A stretch of DNA of 49,659 nt from Comamonas phosphati (lineage in GTDB: Bacteria > Pseudomonadota > Gammaproteobacteria > Burkholderiales > Burkholderiaceae_C). A program made the translations under genes and the position numbers. The notes under the pieces were generated by a model, which worked only from the letters and a program-made list of their open reading frames with translations, did not search any database and had not been told where the DNA came from. Below, piece by piece: positions 35,318 to 43,505 of the stretch (positions are counted from its first letter, which is position 1; each line of letters begins with the position of its first letter). The stretch covers positions 1 to 49,659 of the forward strand of contig NZ_BMEU01000027.1 in assembly GCF_014637085.1 (NCBI RefSeq), given 5' to 3'.

Positions 35318-36075
35318 GCACTGACTGCGCCGTGGCCGAGCCGCTGGCCGAGCCCCGGGCGGCCGCAGCCGCGCCCGGGTCCATGGATCTGCGCATCCTG
35401 GGCCGCACCGGCTATGAGGCCGCCGTGGCCGCGATGCAGGAATTCACGCGCACGCGCGATGCCGGCACGCGTGACGAGCTATGGGTTTGCGAGCACTCAC
35501 CGCATTTCACGCAAGGGCTGGCGGGCAAAAGCGACCATGTGCTGAGCCCTGGCGACATTCCCGTGGTGGCCACCAACCGCGGCGGCCAGGTCACCTACCA
35601 CGGCCCCGGCCAGGTCGTGGCCTATCCGCTGCTGGACCTGCAGCGCATGGGTTATTTCGTCAAGGAATACGTGTACCGGCTCGAGGATGCCGTGATCCGC
35701 ACGCTGGAGCATTTCGGCGTGACGGGCCACCGCGTGGCCGGCGCGCCCGGCATTTATGTGCGCCTCGACGACCCGCGCAGTCATGCCATGCTGGAGCAGC
35801 GGCCCCAACACCGCGAGCCCGGCAGCGCCGCGCCCGAGCCGCATTTCGAGGGCCTGGGCAAGATCGCCGCCCTGGGTATCAAGGTCAGCCGCCACTGCGC
35901 CTACCACGGAGTGGCCCTCAATGTCTGCATGGACCTGGAACCCTATTTGCGAATCAATCCTTGCGGCTACGCAGGACTGAGAACGGTGGATCTTTCTACA
36001 ATCGGCGTACAGACAACCTGGGACGAGGCCGCGCATGTGCTTGGCCGGCAGCTGCAAGCGCGGCTCTCCCCATGA
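35314..36075 (+). CDS. lipB: Lipoyl(octanoyl) transferase
   Basis: A 253-aa LipB that moves octanoyl groups from acyl carrier protein to lipoyl domains. Motifs: [22 protein letters not shown], the lysine in [24 protein letters not shown] and the catalytic cysteine in INPCGYAGL. It starts at GTG 35314, overlapping the ybeD stop. It has a longer N-terminus than E. coli LipB (213 aa). A dispersed repeat separates it from lipA. Confidence 0.94.
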   Translation: MSTDCAVAEPLAEPRAAAAAPGSMDLRILGRTGYEAAVAAMQEFTRTRDAGTRDELWVCEHSPHFTQGLAGKSDHVLSPGDIPVVATNRGGQVTYHGPGQVVAYPLLDLQRMGYFVKEYVYRLEDAVIRTLEHFGVTGHRVAGAPGIYVRLDDPRSHAMLEQRPQHREPGSAAPEPHFEGLGKIAALGIKVSRHCAYHGVALNVCMDLEPYLRINPCGYAGLRTVDLSTIGVQTTWDEAAHVLGRQLQARLSP

Positions 36076-36082
36076 CATGGCA

Positions 36083-36180
36083 CACCCCCTGAGCCGCTGT
36101 GCGGCTTCCCCCTGAGAGGGGGGCGGCACCATCGCTGCGGGGCGGCCCTTGCCGGGCGCCCGGAGTTCAGGCTGTGCCAG
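36083..36180 (+). repeat. Dispersed palindromic (REP-like) repeat between lipB and lipA
   Basis: Begins CACCCCCTGAGCCGCTGTGC (offset by two), with stems GCCGC/GCGGC and CCCCCT/AGGGGG, then ATCGCTGCGGGGCGGCCCTT. It is a relative of the repeat at 27806-27909. Both begin within 10 nt of a stop codon and sit between co-transcribed genes. Confidence 0.75.
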
Positions 36181-36234
36181 TTTCATGCGTCGCGGGTCGC
36201 GCAAAGCGCAGTGAAAAAATTGAAGTGAGAAATC

Positions 36235-37215
36235 ATGAGTACCAATGAAGTCGTGCGCGAAGCGCAGTCCCAAGCCGAGTACAACCCGCTGGCCAAGCAG
36301 AAGGCGGCGGCCAAGCTGTCGCGCATTCCCGTGAAGGTCGAGCAGGCCGAAGTGCTCAAGAAGCCCGAGTGGATCCGCGTCAAGGCGGGCTCGCCCACCA
36401 CGCGCTTCTACGAGATCAAGGACATTCTGCGCACCAACAATCTGCACACGGTCTGCGAGGAAGCCTCCTGCCCCAATATCGGCGAATGCTTCGGCAAGGG
36501 CACGGCCACCTTCATGATCATGGGCGACAAGTGCACGCGCCGCTGCCCGTTCTGCGACGTGGGCCACGGCCGCCCCGATCCGCTGGACGTGAACGAGCCG
36601 CTGAACCTGGCCAAGACCATTGCCCAGCTGCGCCTGAAATACGTGGTGATCACCAGCGTGGACCGCGACGACCTGCGCGACGGCGGCTCGGGCCACTTCG
36701 TCGAATGCATCAGGAACATCCGCGAGCTGTCGCCCCAGACCCAGATCGAGATCCTGGTACCCGACTTCCGCGGTCGCGACGACCGCGCGCTCGAGATCCT
36801 CAAGGCCGCGCCGCCCGATGTCATGAACCACAACCTGGAAACCGCTCCGCGCCTGTACAAGGAAGCACGCCCCGGTTCGGACTACCAGTTCAGCCTGAAC
36901 CTGCTCAGGAAGTTCAAGGAACTGCACCCCAACGTGCCGACCAAGAGCGGCATCATGGTGGGCCTGGGCGAGACCGACGAGGAAATCCTGCAGGTGATGC
37001 GCGACATGCGCGCGCACAACATCGACATGCTGACCATCGGCCAGTACCTGGCGCCCACCAACAGCCACCTGCCCGTGCGCCGTTATGTGCACCCCGACAC
37101 CTTCAAGATGTTCGAGCAAGAAGCCTACAAGATGGGCTTCACGCACGCCGCCGTGGGCGCCATGGTGCGCTCCAGCTACCACGCGGACCAGCAGGCGCAC
37201 GCCGCCGGCGTCTGA
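36235..37215 (+). CDS. lipA: Lipoyl synthase
   Basis: A 326-aa radical SAM enzyme that inserts two sulfurs into octanoyl chains. The auxiliary cluster cysteines are C74, C79, C85 ([12 protein letters not shown]) and the radical SAM cysteines C100, C104, C107 (CTRRCPFC). Further motifs: [45 protein letters not shown]. The C-terminal Ser motif is in MVRSSYHAD. Together with LipB it supplies lipoate for 2-oxoacid dehydrogenases and glycine cleavage. Confidence 0.97.
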   Translation: MSTNEVVREAQSQAEYNPLAKQKAAAKLSRIPVKVEQAEVLKKPEWIRVKAGSPTTRFYEIKDILRTNNLHTVCEEASCPNIGECFGKGTATFMIMGDKCTRRCPFCDVGHGRPDPLDVNEPLNLAKTIAQLRLKYVVITSVDRDDLRDGGSGHFVECIRNIRELSPQTQIEILVPDFRGRDDRALEILKAAPPDVMNHNLETAPRLYKEARPGSDYQFSLNLLRKFKELHPNVPTKSGIMVGLGETDEEILQVMRDMRAHNIDMLTIGQYLAPTNSHLPVRRYVHPDTFKMFEQEAYKMGFTHAAVGAMVRSSYHADQQAHAAGV

Positions 37216-37233
37216 GCAAGGCAACCCGCCCGT

Positions 37234-37260
37234 AAAGCCCGCATCCTGCGGGCTTTTTTA
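37234..37260 (+). terminator. Rho-independent terminator after lipA
   Basis: AAAGCCCGCA and TGCGGGCTTT pair, followed by TTTTATT. It lies 18 nt after lipA. A second AT-flanked hairpin (TATTGCC/GGCAATA, 37259-37287) follows at once. Confidence 0.85.
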
Positions 37261-37322
37261 TTGCCGCAGGAGCTTCGGGCAATAAAAAAGCAGAGCTGCT
37301 TGCGCAGGCTCTGCCGTCATCT

Positions 37323-37385
37323 CAAGTATTTTTCTCTTTCAATGCATTGCTGGACAAGCGCCAACCGCTATGTAAAGTAAAGCAT
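37323..37385 (+). repeat. AT-rich dispersed repeat, copy 1
   Basis: Starts CAAGTATTTTTCTCTTTCAA and ends GTAAAGTAAAGCAT. It aligns over its whole length with 41802-41865, sharing AATGCATTG, CAAGC and the GCTAT core. Related AT-rich pieces with AGCTAT occur at 20114-20165, 24117-24200 and 27160-27240. All are intergenic. Confidence 0.6.
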
Positions 37386-37553
37386 TCAGCCCTGATCCCA
37401 TCGCAAAAAAAGCCTGGCTAACCGGCAAACCGCTGGCTGGCAAAAACGACTGCAGGCTGAACTGGCCTGACGAGTCGCCCCACGATGAAACCGCGCTGTG
37501 CGGCGCCGCCACCCCACCAGAGTGCTACGCTGCAAGCTTGGGATCGACTATAA

Positions 37554-37592
37554 CATCAAATGAGAATCAGTCTCAATAATTGATGTTTTTTT
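37554..37592. promoter_or_regulatory. Palindrome resembling a Fur box, followed by a T run
   Basis: AATGAGAATCAGTCTCAAT (37559-37577) matches the repeated-hexamer Fur consensus at 13 of 16 core positions by eye. It is nested in a longer palindrome (ACATCAA...TTGATGT) followed by TTTTTT, so it could instead be a terminator hairpin. No iron gene follows: the next gene, ptsI, converges from the other side. The rest of 37216-37644 shows no coding sequence. Confidence 0.3.
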
Positions 37593-37644
37593 CTGTGAAT
37601 TTCCAGCCGCCCCGCCGCATCGCACTCAGAACGTGTTCACGTTC

Positions 37645-39375
37645 TCAACCAGCCAGCATGTCGGCCGGGTTGTCGCAGGCCACCACATCGAGCGCCCAGG
37701 GACCGAGCTTTGCCGCATCGGCCCGCAGGATCTCCTGCTTGATGGCGAGGATCTGCGCCGGATGCATGGAAAAGCTGCGCAGCCCCAGGCCCAGCAGCAG
37801 CCGGGTCATGCTGGCATCGCCCGCCATTTCGCCACAGACGCTGACGCTCTTGCCGGCCGCATCGGCGGCGGCGATGACTTCGGCGATCAGGCGCAGCACG
37901 GCCGGATGCAGCGGGTCGTACAGATGGGCTACGGCCTCGTCGGCGCGGTCGATGGCCAGCGTGTACTGGATCAGGTCGTTGGTGCCTATGGACAGGAAGT
38001 CGAAGTACTTGAGGAAGGTGCGCACCATCAGGGCCGCGGCCGGAATCTCGATCATGGCGCCGATCTTGACCTGGCCGTAGGCCACGCCGTGCGCGTCGAG
38101 CTCGCTCTGCGCCTGGTGGAGCTGGGCCAGGGTCTGCTCGATCTCGCTGCGGTGCGCCAGCATGGGGAACAGCAGGTGGATCTGCCCATGTGCCGCCGCG
38201 CGCAGAATGGCCCGCAGCTGGGTGCGGAACATGGCCGTATCGGCCAGGCTCCAGCGGATGGCCCGCAGGCCCAGCGCGGGATTGAGGTAGTAGTCCTTGG
38301 GCTGGGCCTTGTCCAGCGGCTTGTCCGCGCCCACGTCCAGCGTGCGGATGGTGACGGGCATGCCCTGCATGCCGTCTATGGCCTCGCGGTAGGCGCGGTA
38401 CTGCTCCTCTTCGCCGGGCAGGTTGCCGCTGCGGCCCATGAACAGGAATTCGGTGCGAAACAGCCCCACGCCCACGGCGCCGGCGCGCACGGCCGCCGGG
38501 CCGTCGCCAGGCTGCTCGATATTGGCCAGCAGCTCGATCTTCTGGCCGTCCAGCGTGATCGAAGGCGTGTAACGCAGGCGCGAGAGCCGCTCGCGCTCCA
38601 GTTCGCTCTGGCGCTGCCGGAAGCTGTACTCGTCCAGGATCATGGGCGTGGGGTCGACGATGACCACGCCTTCGTTGCCGTCGATGATGATCCAGTCGTC
38701 CTGGCGGATCAGCTGGCTGGCCGCGCGCGCGCCGACCACGGCCGGGATGTCCATGCTGCGCGCCACGATGGCCGTATGGCTGGTCTTGCCGCCCACGGCG
38801 GTGATGAAGCCCGCGAACACCTTGCTCTTGAACTGCAGCATGTCGGCCGGCGACAGGTCCTGGGCCACCAGCACCAGCGGCGTGTCCGCCACGGTTTCCG
38901 CCGCGCCGGCCACAGGCGCGGCGACGGGGCTGCCGGCCCCCTTCATATGCCACAGAATGCGCTCGACCACCTGCTCGAGGTCGGCCTTGCGTTCGCGCAG
39001 GTACTCGTCCTCCATCTCGTCGAACTGGCGCGAAACGATTTCCAGCTGCGTGGTCAGCGCCCACTCGGCGTTGTAGAGGCGGTCGGAAATCCAATGGCGT
39101 ATGGCCTCGGCCAGCGCCTCGTCCTGCAGCAGCATCAGGTGCACGTCGAGCAGGGCGTCAAGCTCGCCGGGGGCATCCTTGGGCATGTCTTCCTGCAGGC
39201 GGCGCAGCTCGTCGATGACGGCGCGGCGCGCCGAGCGCGCGCGCTCGATTTCAGATGCGATCTGTTCGGGACGGATGAAGTAGTGCACCACCTCCATGCG
39301 ACTGGAGGCCACTACCACCGCCCGCCCAATCGCAATACCCCGGGAAACAGCCAGACCGTGGATTGCAAATGTCAT
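37645..39375 (-). CDS. ptsI: Phosphoenolpyruvate-protein phosphotransferase (PTS enzyme I)
   Basis: A 576-aa enzyme I. It takes phosphate from PEP onto H200 in AVGGKTSHTAIVAR and passes it to HPr. The C-terminal PEP-binding domain shows GVGLFRTEFLFMGR, FLSIGTNDLIQYTLAIDRAD and the acid/base cysteine in VSVCGEMAGD. Length is standard. It follows ptsH after about 170 nt on the minus strand. No sugar permease (EIIBC) is nearby, so this PTS probably regulates rather than transports. Confidence 0.96.
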   Translation of the reverse strand: MTFAIHGLAVSRGIAIGRAVVVASSRMEVVHYFIRPEQIASEIERARSARRAVIDELRRLQEDMPKDAPGELDALLDVHLMLLQDEALAEAIRHWISDRLYNAEWALTTQLEIVSRQFDEMEDEYLRERKADLEQVVERILWHMKGAGSPVAAPVAGAAETVADTPLVLVAQDLSPADMLQFKSKVFAGFITAVGGKTSHTAIVARSMDIPAVVGARAASQLIRQDDWIIIDGNEGVVIVDPTPMILDEYSFRQRQSELERERLSRLRYTPSITLDGQKIELLANIEQPGDGPAAVRAGAVGVGLFRTEFLFMGRSGNLPGEEEQYRAYREAIDGMQGMPVTIRTLDVGADKPLDKAQPKDYYLNPALGLRAIRWSLADTAMFRTQLRAILRAAAHGQIHLLFPMLAHRSEIEQTLAQLHQAQSELDAHGVAYGQVKIGAMIEIPAAALMVRTFLKYFDFLSIGTNDLIQYTLAIDRADEAVAHLYDPLHPAVLRLIAEVIAAADAAGKSVSVCGEMAGDASMTRLLLGLGLRSFSMHPAQILAIKQEILRADAAKLGPWALDVVACDNPADMLAG

Positions 39376-39544
39376 AGCGACTGCCTTTTGTTGTCAGGGT
39401 TCACGCAAACGGAATGCCCCAGCATGGCACCAAGAAAGGGGTCTTGCCCGAGTCCGTCCTGCATAAGTCGTACCTGTGATTGCCGCGTTTGTCTTGTTGC
39501 CGAGCCGCAAGCGCTTTCCGGCCCAGGCCGGACCGGCCTTGTGC

Positions 39545-39814
39545 TTATTGGCCCTCGCCGAATTTGTCGTTGATCAGCGCCACCAGGGCCTCCATGGCCT
39601 GCTGCTCCTGCTCGCCATCGGTTTCCAGCACCACTTCGGAGCCGACGCCCGCGGCCAGCATCATCACGCCCATGATGCTCTTGGCATTGATGCGGCGTTC
39701 TCCCTTGGTCAGCCATACCTCGCAGGGAAAGCTGCCGGCCAGCTTGGTGAGCTTGGCCGAGGCGCGGGCATGCAGGCCCAATTTATTACTGATGGTGATG
39801 TCGGTCTTGATCAT
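39545..39814 (-). CDS. ptsH: HPr phosphocarrier protein
   Basis: An 89-aa HPr. The phospho-acceptor histidine is H15 in KLGLHARASAKL. The conserved serine is S45 in INAKSIMGVMML, the site HPr kinase uses where present. It relays phosphate from enzyme I to the EIIA encoded just upstream, whose 3' end it overlaps by 29 nt. Confidence 0.96.
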   Translation of the reverse strand: MIKTDITISNKLGLHARASAKLTKLAGSFPCEVWLTKGERRINAKSIMGVMMLAAGVGSEVVLETDGEQEQQAMEALVALINDKFGEGQ

Positions 39815-40238
39815 TGGAAGGTCGTGCGCCTTGGTTTTGTGGAGTGCTGCTGCCCACTTGCATGACCCCCTGGCTGCCGCCCACCATGGCGCGCGCCACC
39901 AGCGCGTCCAGCGCTTCGTGGCGATAGCCGATGGAGCGCAGCAGCATGGGCAGATTGACGCCCGCCACCAGCCGCGCCGGCAGCGAAGCCACCAGGCGCT
40001 GGGCCACATTGCATGGCGTGGCAGCGAACAGGTCGGTGAGCACCAGAGTGGGCAGGTTCAAACCGCCATGGGCGCTCAAAAGCTCCTGCGCCCGGGCCAG
40101 CGTGGTCTCCGGCGGCTCCTGCGCCGGTACATCGAGTGCCAGCAAGTCGTCGGCGCTGTCGGCGAACACATGCAGCGCGCATTCGCGCAGCGCATGTGCC
40201 AGCGGGGCGTGGGTGAGCAAAAGAATGCGCGTGGTCAT
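39786..40238 (-). CDS. PTS EIIA component, mannose (ManX) type
   Basis: A 150-aa EIIA-Man domain protein. The phosphorylated histidine is expected at H10 in LLLTHAPLAHAL. GGLNLPTLVLTDLFAATPCNVA and VAGVNLPMLLRSIGYR are family motifs. The C-terminus runs past the usual domain end into a polar tail encoded by the overlap with ptsH. In beta-proteobacteria this lone EIIA with HPr and EI forms an incomplete, regulatory PTS. Confidence 0.92.
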   Translation of the reverse strand: MTTRILLLTHAPLAHALRECALHVFADSADDLLALDVPAQEPPETTLARAQELLSAHGGLNLPTLVLTDLFAATPCNVAQRLVASLPARLVAGVNLPMLLRSIGYRHEALDALVARAMVGGSQGVMQVGSSTPQNQGARPSNDQDRHHHQ

Positions 40239-40253
40239 GAAATCACAGTCTTA

Positions 40254-40414
40254 AGAACGTGTTGACGATCTCTACGCAGCCGCGACAGCGGCTTTGCGGG
40301 CGGTCTGCGGCATTGCAAATCCTCGCAATAGCGTGGCTATTGCTGCGGTATTGCGCCTGGCATCCCATCCCGCCAAGCCGCTGTCGCGGCGCGAGGAGAT
40401 CATAAACACGTTCT
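40254..40414. mobile_element. Complete MITE-like palindromic element
   Basis: A 161-nt sequence with long imperfect terminal inverted repeats. Left end: AGAACGTGTTGACGATCTCT, then CGCAGCCGCGACAGCGGCTT. Right end, reverse complement: AGAACGTGTTTATGATCTCC, then CGCGCCGCGACAGCGGCTTG. The middle has its own stem GCAATAGC/GCTATTGC. It has no reading frame and lies upstream of the EIIA gene, so it may have moved in trans. A split second copy is at 42465-42495 and 43348-43404. Confidence 0.7.
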
Positions 40415-40476
40415 ACGGCAAATTATGGCGCGCCTGCGGCACGGATCGCTCGGGCCCAGGATGGGAGAGGACCAAT

Positions 40477-41070
40477 CTATTGCAGCTTCAGGCCTGCAAA
40501 AAACGTATCTGCGGCTTGCGCACGGGGTTTGTCGGCGTAGATGACCGCGTGATAGACACGCACGCCCTCGGGCTCCAGGCTGGCGAACCATACGGCCTGG
40601 CCGGTGAGCTTCCAGCCCTGGGGGCCGACGCCCTCGAAGGTGATGCGTACGGATTGCGGCAGGTTCAGCGCGCCCCGCGGCCGGAAGGCACCATCGCCCG
40701 CAGCCTTCAGGGGCCTGGCGCTTTGCGCCGGCTCGCCTTGCGCGGCCGAATTGAGCTGGCCCAACACGGCGGCCTGCCAGTACGACAGTGTTTCCGCGGC
40801 GCGCTCGGGCTGCCTGACCAGGAAATGCGAGATGGCGTAGGTGGCGTAGTCGGCATCGCAGCCCTGCATGTTCATCTGCACCGTGCCCAGCCCCAGTTCC
40901 ACGGGGCGTGTCGCCGTCTCGGCGTCGCAGGGCAGCAAGGCCTGCAGCGGCGCGCCCTGCACCTGCACCGTGCGCCAATTCAGCGCAGGGGTGCAGGCCG
41001 CCAAGGCCACGATGGCAGCGCCCGTGAATCCCGGCCATCGTCGTTCCGGCAATCGTCCCAGTATCTTCAT
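40477..41070 (-). CDS. Predicted lipoprotein, function unknown
   Basis: A 197-aa protein. The N-terminus MKILGRLPERRWPGFTGAAI leads to VALAACTPALNW, a plausible lipobox. The body shows ALLPCDAETATRPVELGLG, VQMNMQGCDADYATYAISHF and ITFEGVGPQGWKLTGQAVWF, suggesting a beta-rich periplasmic domain with one disulfide. I do not recognise a named family with certainty. It is divergent from tlpA; no other partner is apparent. Confidence 0.78.
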   Translation of the reverse strand: MKILGRLPERRWPGFTGAAIVALAACTPALNWRTVQVQGAPLQALLPCDAETATRPVELGLGTVQMNMQGCDADYATYAISHFLVRQPERAAETLSYWQAAVLGQLNSAAQGEPAQSARPLKAAGDGAFRPRGALNLPQSVRITFEGVGPQGWKLTGQAVWFASLEPEGVRVYHAVIYADKPRAQAADTFFAGLKLQ

Positions 41071-41246
41071 GCCGGCATTATCCTTAGCCGATACTGTAGC
41101 CCATGCCCGCTCAGGCCTAGGGTTGACCCGGTGCCAGCCATGGCGCGGCGGCTCGGCCGGTGAGCGGGCGGGGAACTTTTGCCCTTGAGCAAAGTCCAAT
41201 CTACCCAGTCGGCACTGTGCAGACTATTTAGGCACAATGGATCGCT

Positions 41247-41759
41247 ATGGCAAGCAAACATTGGATCGCAGGCGTTATGGCTGCCGCCGTCTTGGGCGTG
41301 GGAGCATGGGTGTATTCCGGGGCCGGGCAATCGGCGGCGCCGGAATCCACCTTCGTGCTGCTCGACGGCAGCAAGCAGACCACGGCCGACCTCAAGGGCA
41401 AGGTCACGCTGGTGAACTTCTGGGCCACCAGCTGCACCACCTGCGTGGGCGAGATGCCCGAGATCATCAGCACCTACCAGAAGTACAAGGACCAGGGCTT
41501 CGACACGCTGGCCGTGGCCATGAGCTACGACCCGCCCAGCTACGTGGTGAACTTCGTCGAGTCGCGCAAGCTGCCGTTCAAGGTGGCGCTGGACAACACG
41601 GGCCGCGTGGCCAAGGCCTGGGGCGACGTGCAGCTCACGCCCTCCACCTTCATCGTGAACAAGCGCGGCGAGATCGTGAAGAGCTTTGTGGGCGCACCCG
41701 ACTTCGCCGAGCTGCACAAGCTGATCGAAAAGCTGCTGGCCGAACCGGCCACAGCCTGA
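41247..41759 (+). CDS. TlpA-family periplasmic thiol-disulfide oxidoreductase
   Basis: A 170-aa thioredoxin-like protein. It is membrane-anchored or exported by IAGVMAAAVLGVGAWVYSG. The redox site is CTTC (C63, C66) in LVNFWATSCTTCVGEMPEI. The cis-proline is in QLTPSTFIVN. Family roles include reduction of apocytochrome c or copper-site assembly. The target here cannot be told. A terminator lies at 41875. Confidence 0.92.
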   Translation: MASKHWIAGVMAAAVLGVGAWVYSGAGQSAAPESTFVLLDGSKQTTADLKGKVTLVNFWATSCTTCVGEMPEIISTYQKYKDQGFDTLAVAMSYDPPSYVVNFVESRKLPFKVALDNTGRVAKAWGDVQLTPSTFIVNKRGEIVKSFVGAPDFAELHKLIEKLLAEPATA

Positions 41760-41801
41760 GGCAATAAAAACATAGCATCTTGCACACCATCCATCGCATT
41801 T

Positions 41802-41865
41802 CCAGAATTTTTACCTTCTGAATGCATTGAATGGCAAGCACAAACAGCTATTAATTTAAAAGCAT
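41802..41865 (+). repeat. AT-rich dispersed repeat, copy 2
   Basis: Starts CCAGAATTTTTACCTTCTGA and ends TTAATTTAAAAGCAT. It is homologous to 37323-37385. It lies between the tlpA stop and its terminator. Confidence 0.6.
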
Positions 41866-41874
41866 CCATAACAG

Positions 41875-41897
41875 AACCGGCAGTACGCCGGTTTTTT
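41875..41897 (+). terminator. Rho-independent terminator after tlpA
   Basis: AACCGGC and GCCGGTT pair around AGTAC, followed by TTTT. It is 115 nt after tlpA, beyond the AT-rich repeat. Confidence 0.8.
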
Positions 41898-41967
41898 CAT
41901 GAAGCGGCGGCGTCCGAGCCATGCCGGATGCCAGACGCTACACTGGATGCTTCTTCACCATCGTGCA

Positions 41968-42465
41968 ATGCCCGTGGACAAGCCTGCCGTGGACTTGCTG
42001 GCGCCCTCCGAGCACGAAGAAATGGACGCCGTGCGCCAGATCTTCCAGGAGTACGCAGACAGTCTGAATGTTGACCTGGAATTCCAAGGTTTCGAGACCG
42101 AAATCGCCGAACTACCCGGCGACTACGCGCCCCCAAGAGGCCAGCTCCTGCTGGCCCGCGTCGACGGCGCGATCGCCGGCTGCTGCGCGCTGCGACCGCT
42201 TGACGATTGCGACTACCCCAATGCCGCCGAAATGAAGCGCCTTTACGTGCGCCAGGCCTTCCGCGGCTTCGGCCTGGGGCGCCAGCTGGCCGAAGCCATG
42301 CTGGACGTGGCCCGCCGGGCCGGCTACGACCATGTGCTGCTCGACACCCTGGACGACATGGAGTCGGCCCGCGCTCTGTATGTGGAGCTGGGCTTCGAGG
42401 CCATCGAGCCCTATTATCACAACCCGATTCCTGGCGCGCACTACCTCAAGGTCGATCTGTTCTGA
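41968..42465 (+). CDS. GNAT-family N-acetyltransferase
   Basis: A 165-aa acetyltransferase. The acetyl-CoA loop is VRQAFRGFGLGRQLAEAMLD (R/Q-x-x-G-x-G), preceded by EMKRLYVR and followed by LDTLDDMESARALYVELGFE and YYHNPIPGAHYLKVDL. The start at MPVDKP (41968) is preferred to an upstream ATG inside the terminator region. The acceptor substrate is unknown. Confidence 0.88.
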   Translation: MPVDKPAVDLLAPSEHEEMDAVRQIFQEYADSLNVDLEFQGFETEIAELPGDYAPPRGQLLLARVDGAIAGCCALRPLDDCDYPNAAEMKRLYVRQAFRGFGLGRQLAEAMLDVARRAGYDHVLLDTLDDMESARALYVELGFEAIEPYYHNPIPGAHYLKVDLF

Positions 42466-42495
42466 GAACGTGCTGACGATCTCTACGCAGCCGCG
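42465..42495. mobile_element. Left end of a split MITE-like element
   Basis: These 31 nt match the left terminus of the complete element at 40254 with one mismatch, beginning AGAACGTGCTGACGATCTCT. The similarity stops abruptly at 42495. The A of the GNAT stop TGA is also the first base of the repeat. The stretch 42466-42854 otherwise holds the 53-nt repeat copy B and no gene that I can support. Confidence 0.65.
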
Positions 42496-42578
42496 TTGGA
42501 GCGCAATCGCGAAGAAATCGCCCGATGGCACTCCAGCCCTGCGGGACAGTGGCTTGCGGGCGGGCGTATTCCGGACCG

Positions 42579-42631
42579 CTTGTACCGGTTGCGGCTGACC
42601 AGCCTGCTGGTTGTGACCTGCTGCGTTCGGC
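42579..42631 (+). repeat. 53-nt dispersed intergenic repeat, copy B
   Basis: Begins CTTGTACCGGTTGCGGCTGA and ends GACCTGCTGCGTTCGGC. It pairs with copy A at 24410-24462. It lies inside the segment bounded by the split MITE ends. Confidence 0.6.
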
Positions 42632-42854
42632 CAGCAGCAGCCCATCACCAAATTCCAGCCAACGACTGCTCATGGTCGAGAGGATGAGTCCGACAAGGCG
42701 TGACCTGGGTTTAAACCTTTCGCGGCCGGTGAGGATGGGGGTATATTTTCCTGCGGCCTCAAGGTGGCCAGGTCATCTTCTGCGCACTGTGGCTGGCGAG
42801 GGCGCTCTGCCTCCAGCAGTACGGTTGTCGCGGCATCTTTCATAGGGGAACAAA

Positions 42855-43262
42855 ATGCTTGATGCACTGCTATCCAGTCAGAGGGATGTGCTGATTCTTC
42901 TGGCGCGCCTGCTGCTCGTTGCCTTGTACATCCTGACCGGCTGGCAGAAGATACTTGGATTTTCGGGCACGGCAACCTACATGGCCTCCCTTGGAACGCC
43001 GTTTCCCAAACTGGCGACCGTCATTTCGATCATTCTTGAGTTTTTTGCCTGCATTGCGCTCGCGCTGGGCGTCTTCACTCGGCCGCTCGCGCTGCTGCTG
43101 TTTTTGTTCACCTTGGGAACGGCACTCATCGGTCATCGCTACTGGACGATGGAAGGTCCTGACCGCCATGCGAACCAGCTCAATTTCTTCAAGAACATGA
43201 GCATCATGGGTGGGCTGCTGCTGCTCGCCATCACAGGTGCCGGACGGTTTGCGCTCATGTGA
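42855..43262 (+). CDS. DoxX family membrane protein
   Basis: A 135-aa integral membrane protein with four hydrophobic segments: LILLARLLLVALYILTGWQK, LATVISIILEFFACIALALG, RPLALLLFLFTLGTALIGH and SIMGGLLLLAITGAGRFAL. The pattern TGWQKILGFSGTATYMASLG, with a second-helix Glu and the block HRYWTMEGPDRHANQLNFFKN (read in part), is typical of DoxX/YphA-type proteins. AGGGGAAC precedes the ATG. Function is unknown; some DoxX proteins work in redox stress. It is bracketed by two half MITE elements. Confidence 0.9.
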   Translation: MLDALLSSQRDVLILLARLLLVALYILTGWQKILGFSGTATYMASLGTPFPKLATVISIILEFFACIALALGVFTRPLALLLFLFTLGTALIGHRYWTMEGPDRHANQLNFFKNMSIMGGLLLLAITGAGRFALM

Positions 43263-43347
43263 CACGGAGGCGATGGTACTTATCGCGTCATTCCAAATGC
43301 ACACCAGGTCAACGCGCACAGGAACAAGAGAGTGAGTTGGAGTTACA

Positions 43348-43404
43348 TGGCATCCCATCCCGCAAAGCGGCTGTCGCGGCGCGAGGAGGTCATGAACACG
43401 TTCT
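43348..43404. mobile_element. Right end of a split MITE-like element
   Basis: These 57 nt match the right arm of the complete element (40358-40414) with four mismatches, ending GAACACGTTCT. It is in the same orientation as the left end at 42465-42495. Together the two halves look like one element opened by about 850 nt that contain doxX. Confidence 0.65.
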
Positions 43405-43417
43405 GAGCCCTGAATGC

Positions 43418-43451
43418 GAAAAAGGCATTGCCTCTCGGCAATGCCTTTTAT
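43418..43451. terminator. Bidirectional terminator between doxX and the peroxiredoxin gene
   Basis: AAAAGGCATTGC and GCAATGCCTTTT form a long stem with A and T runs on both sides, so it can end transcripts from both directions. It lies 54 nt downstream of the peroxiredoxin stop on the minus strand. Confidence 0.85.
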
Positions 43452-43505
43452 AGCGAGCGCTCCCCATAAAACCGGCGCGCCCCAACTCAGGGGGTGTTCA
43501 TGCCC

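Noticed and set aside
37633-39573. 646-codon plus-strand frame across ptsI
   Set aside because: Antisense of ptsI, whose active-site motifs are intact on the other strand.
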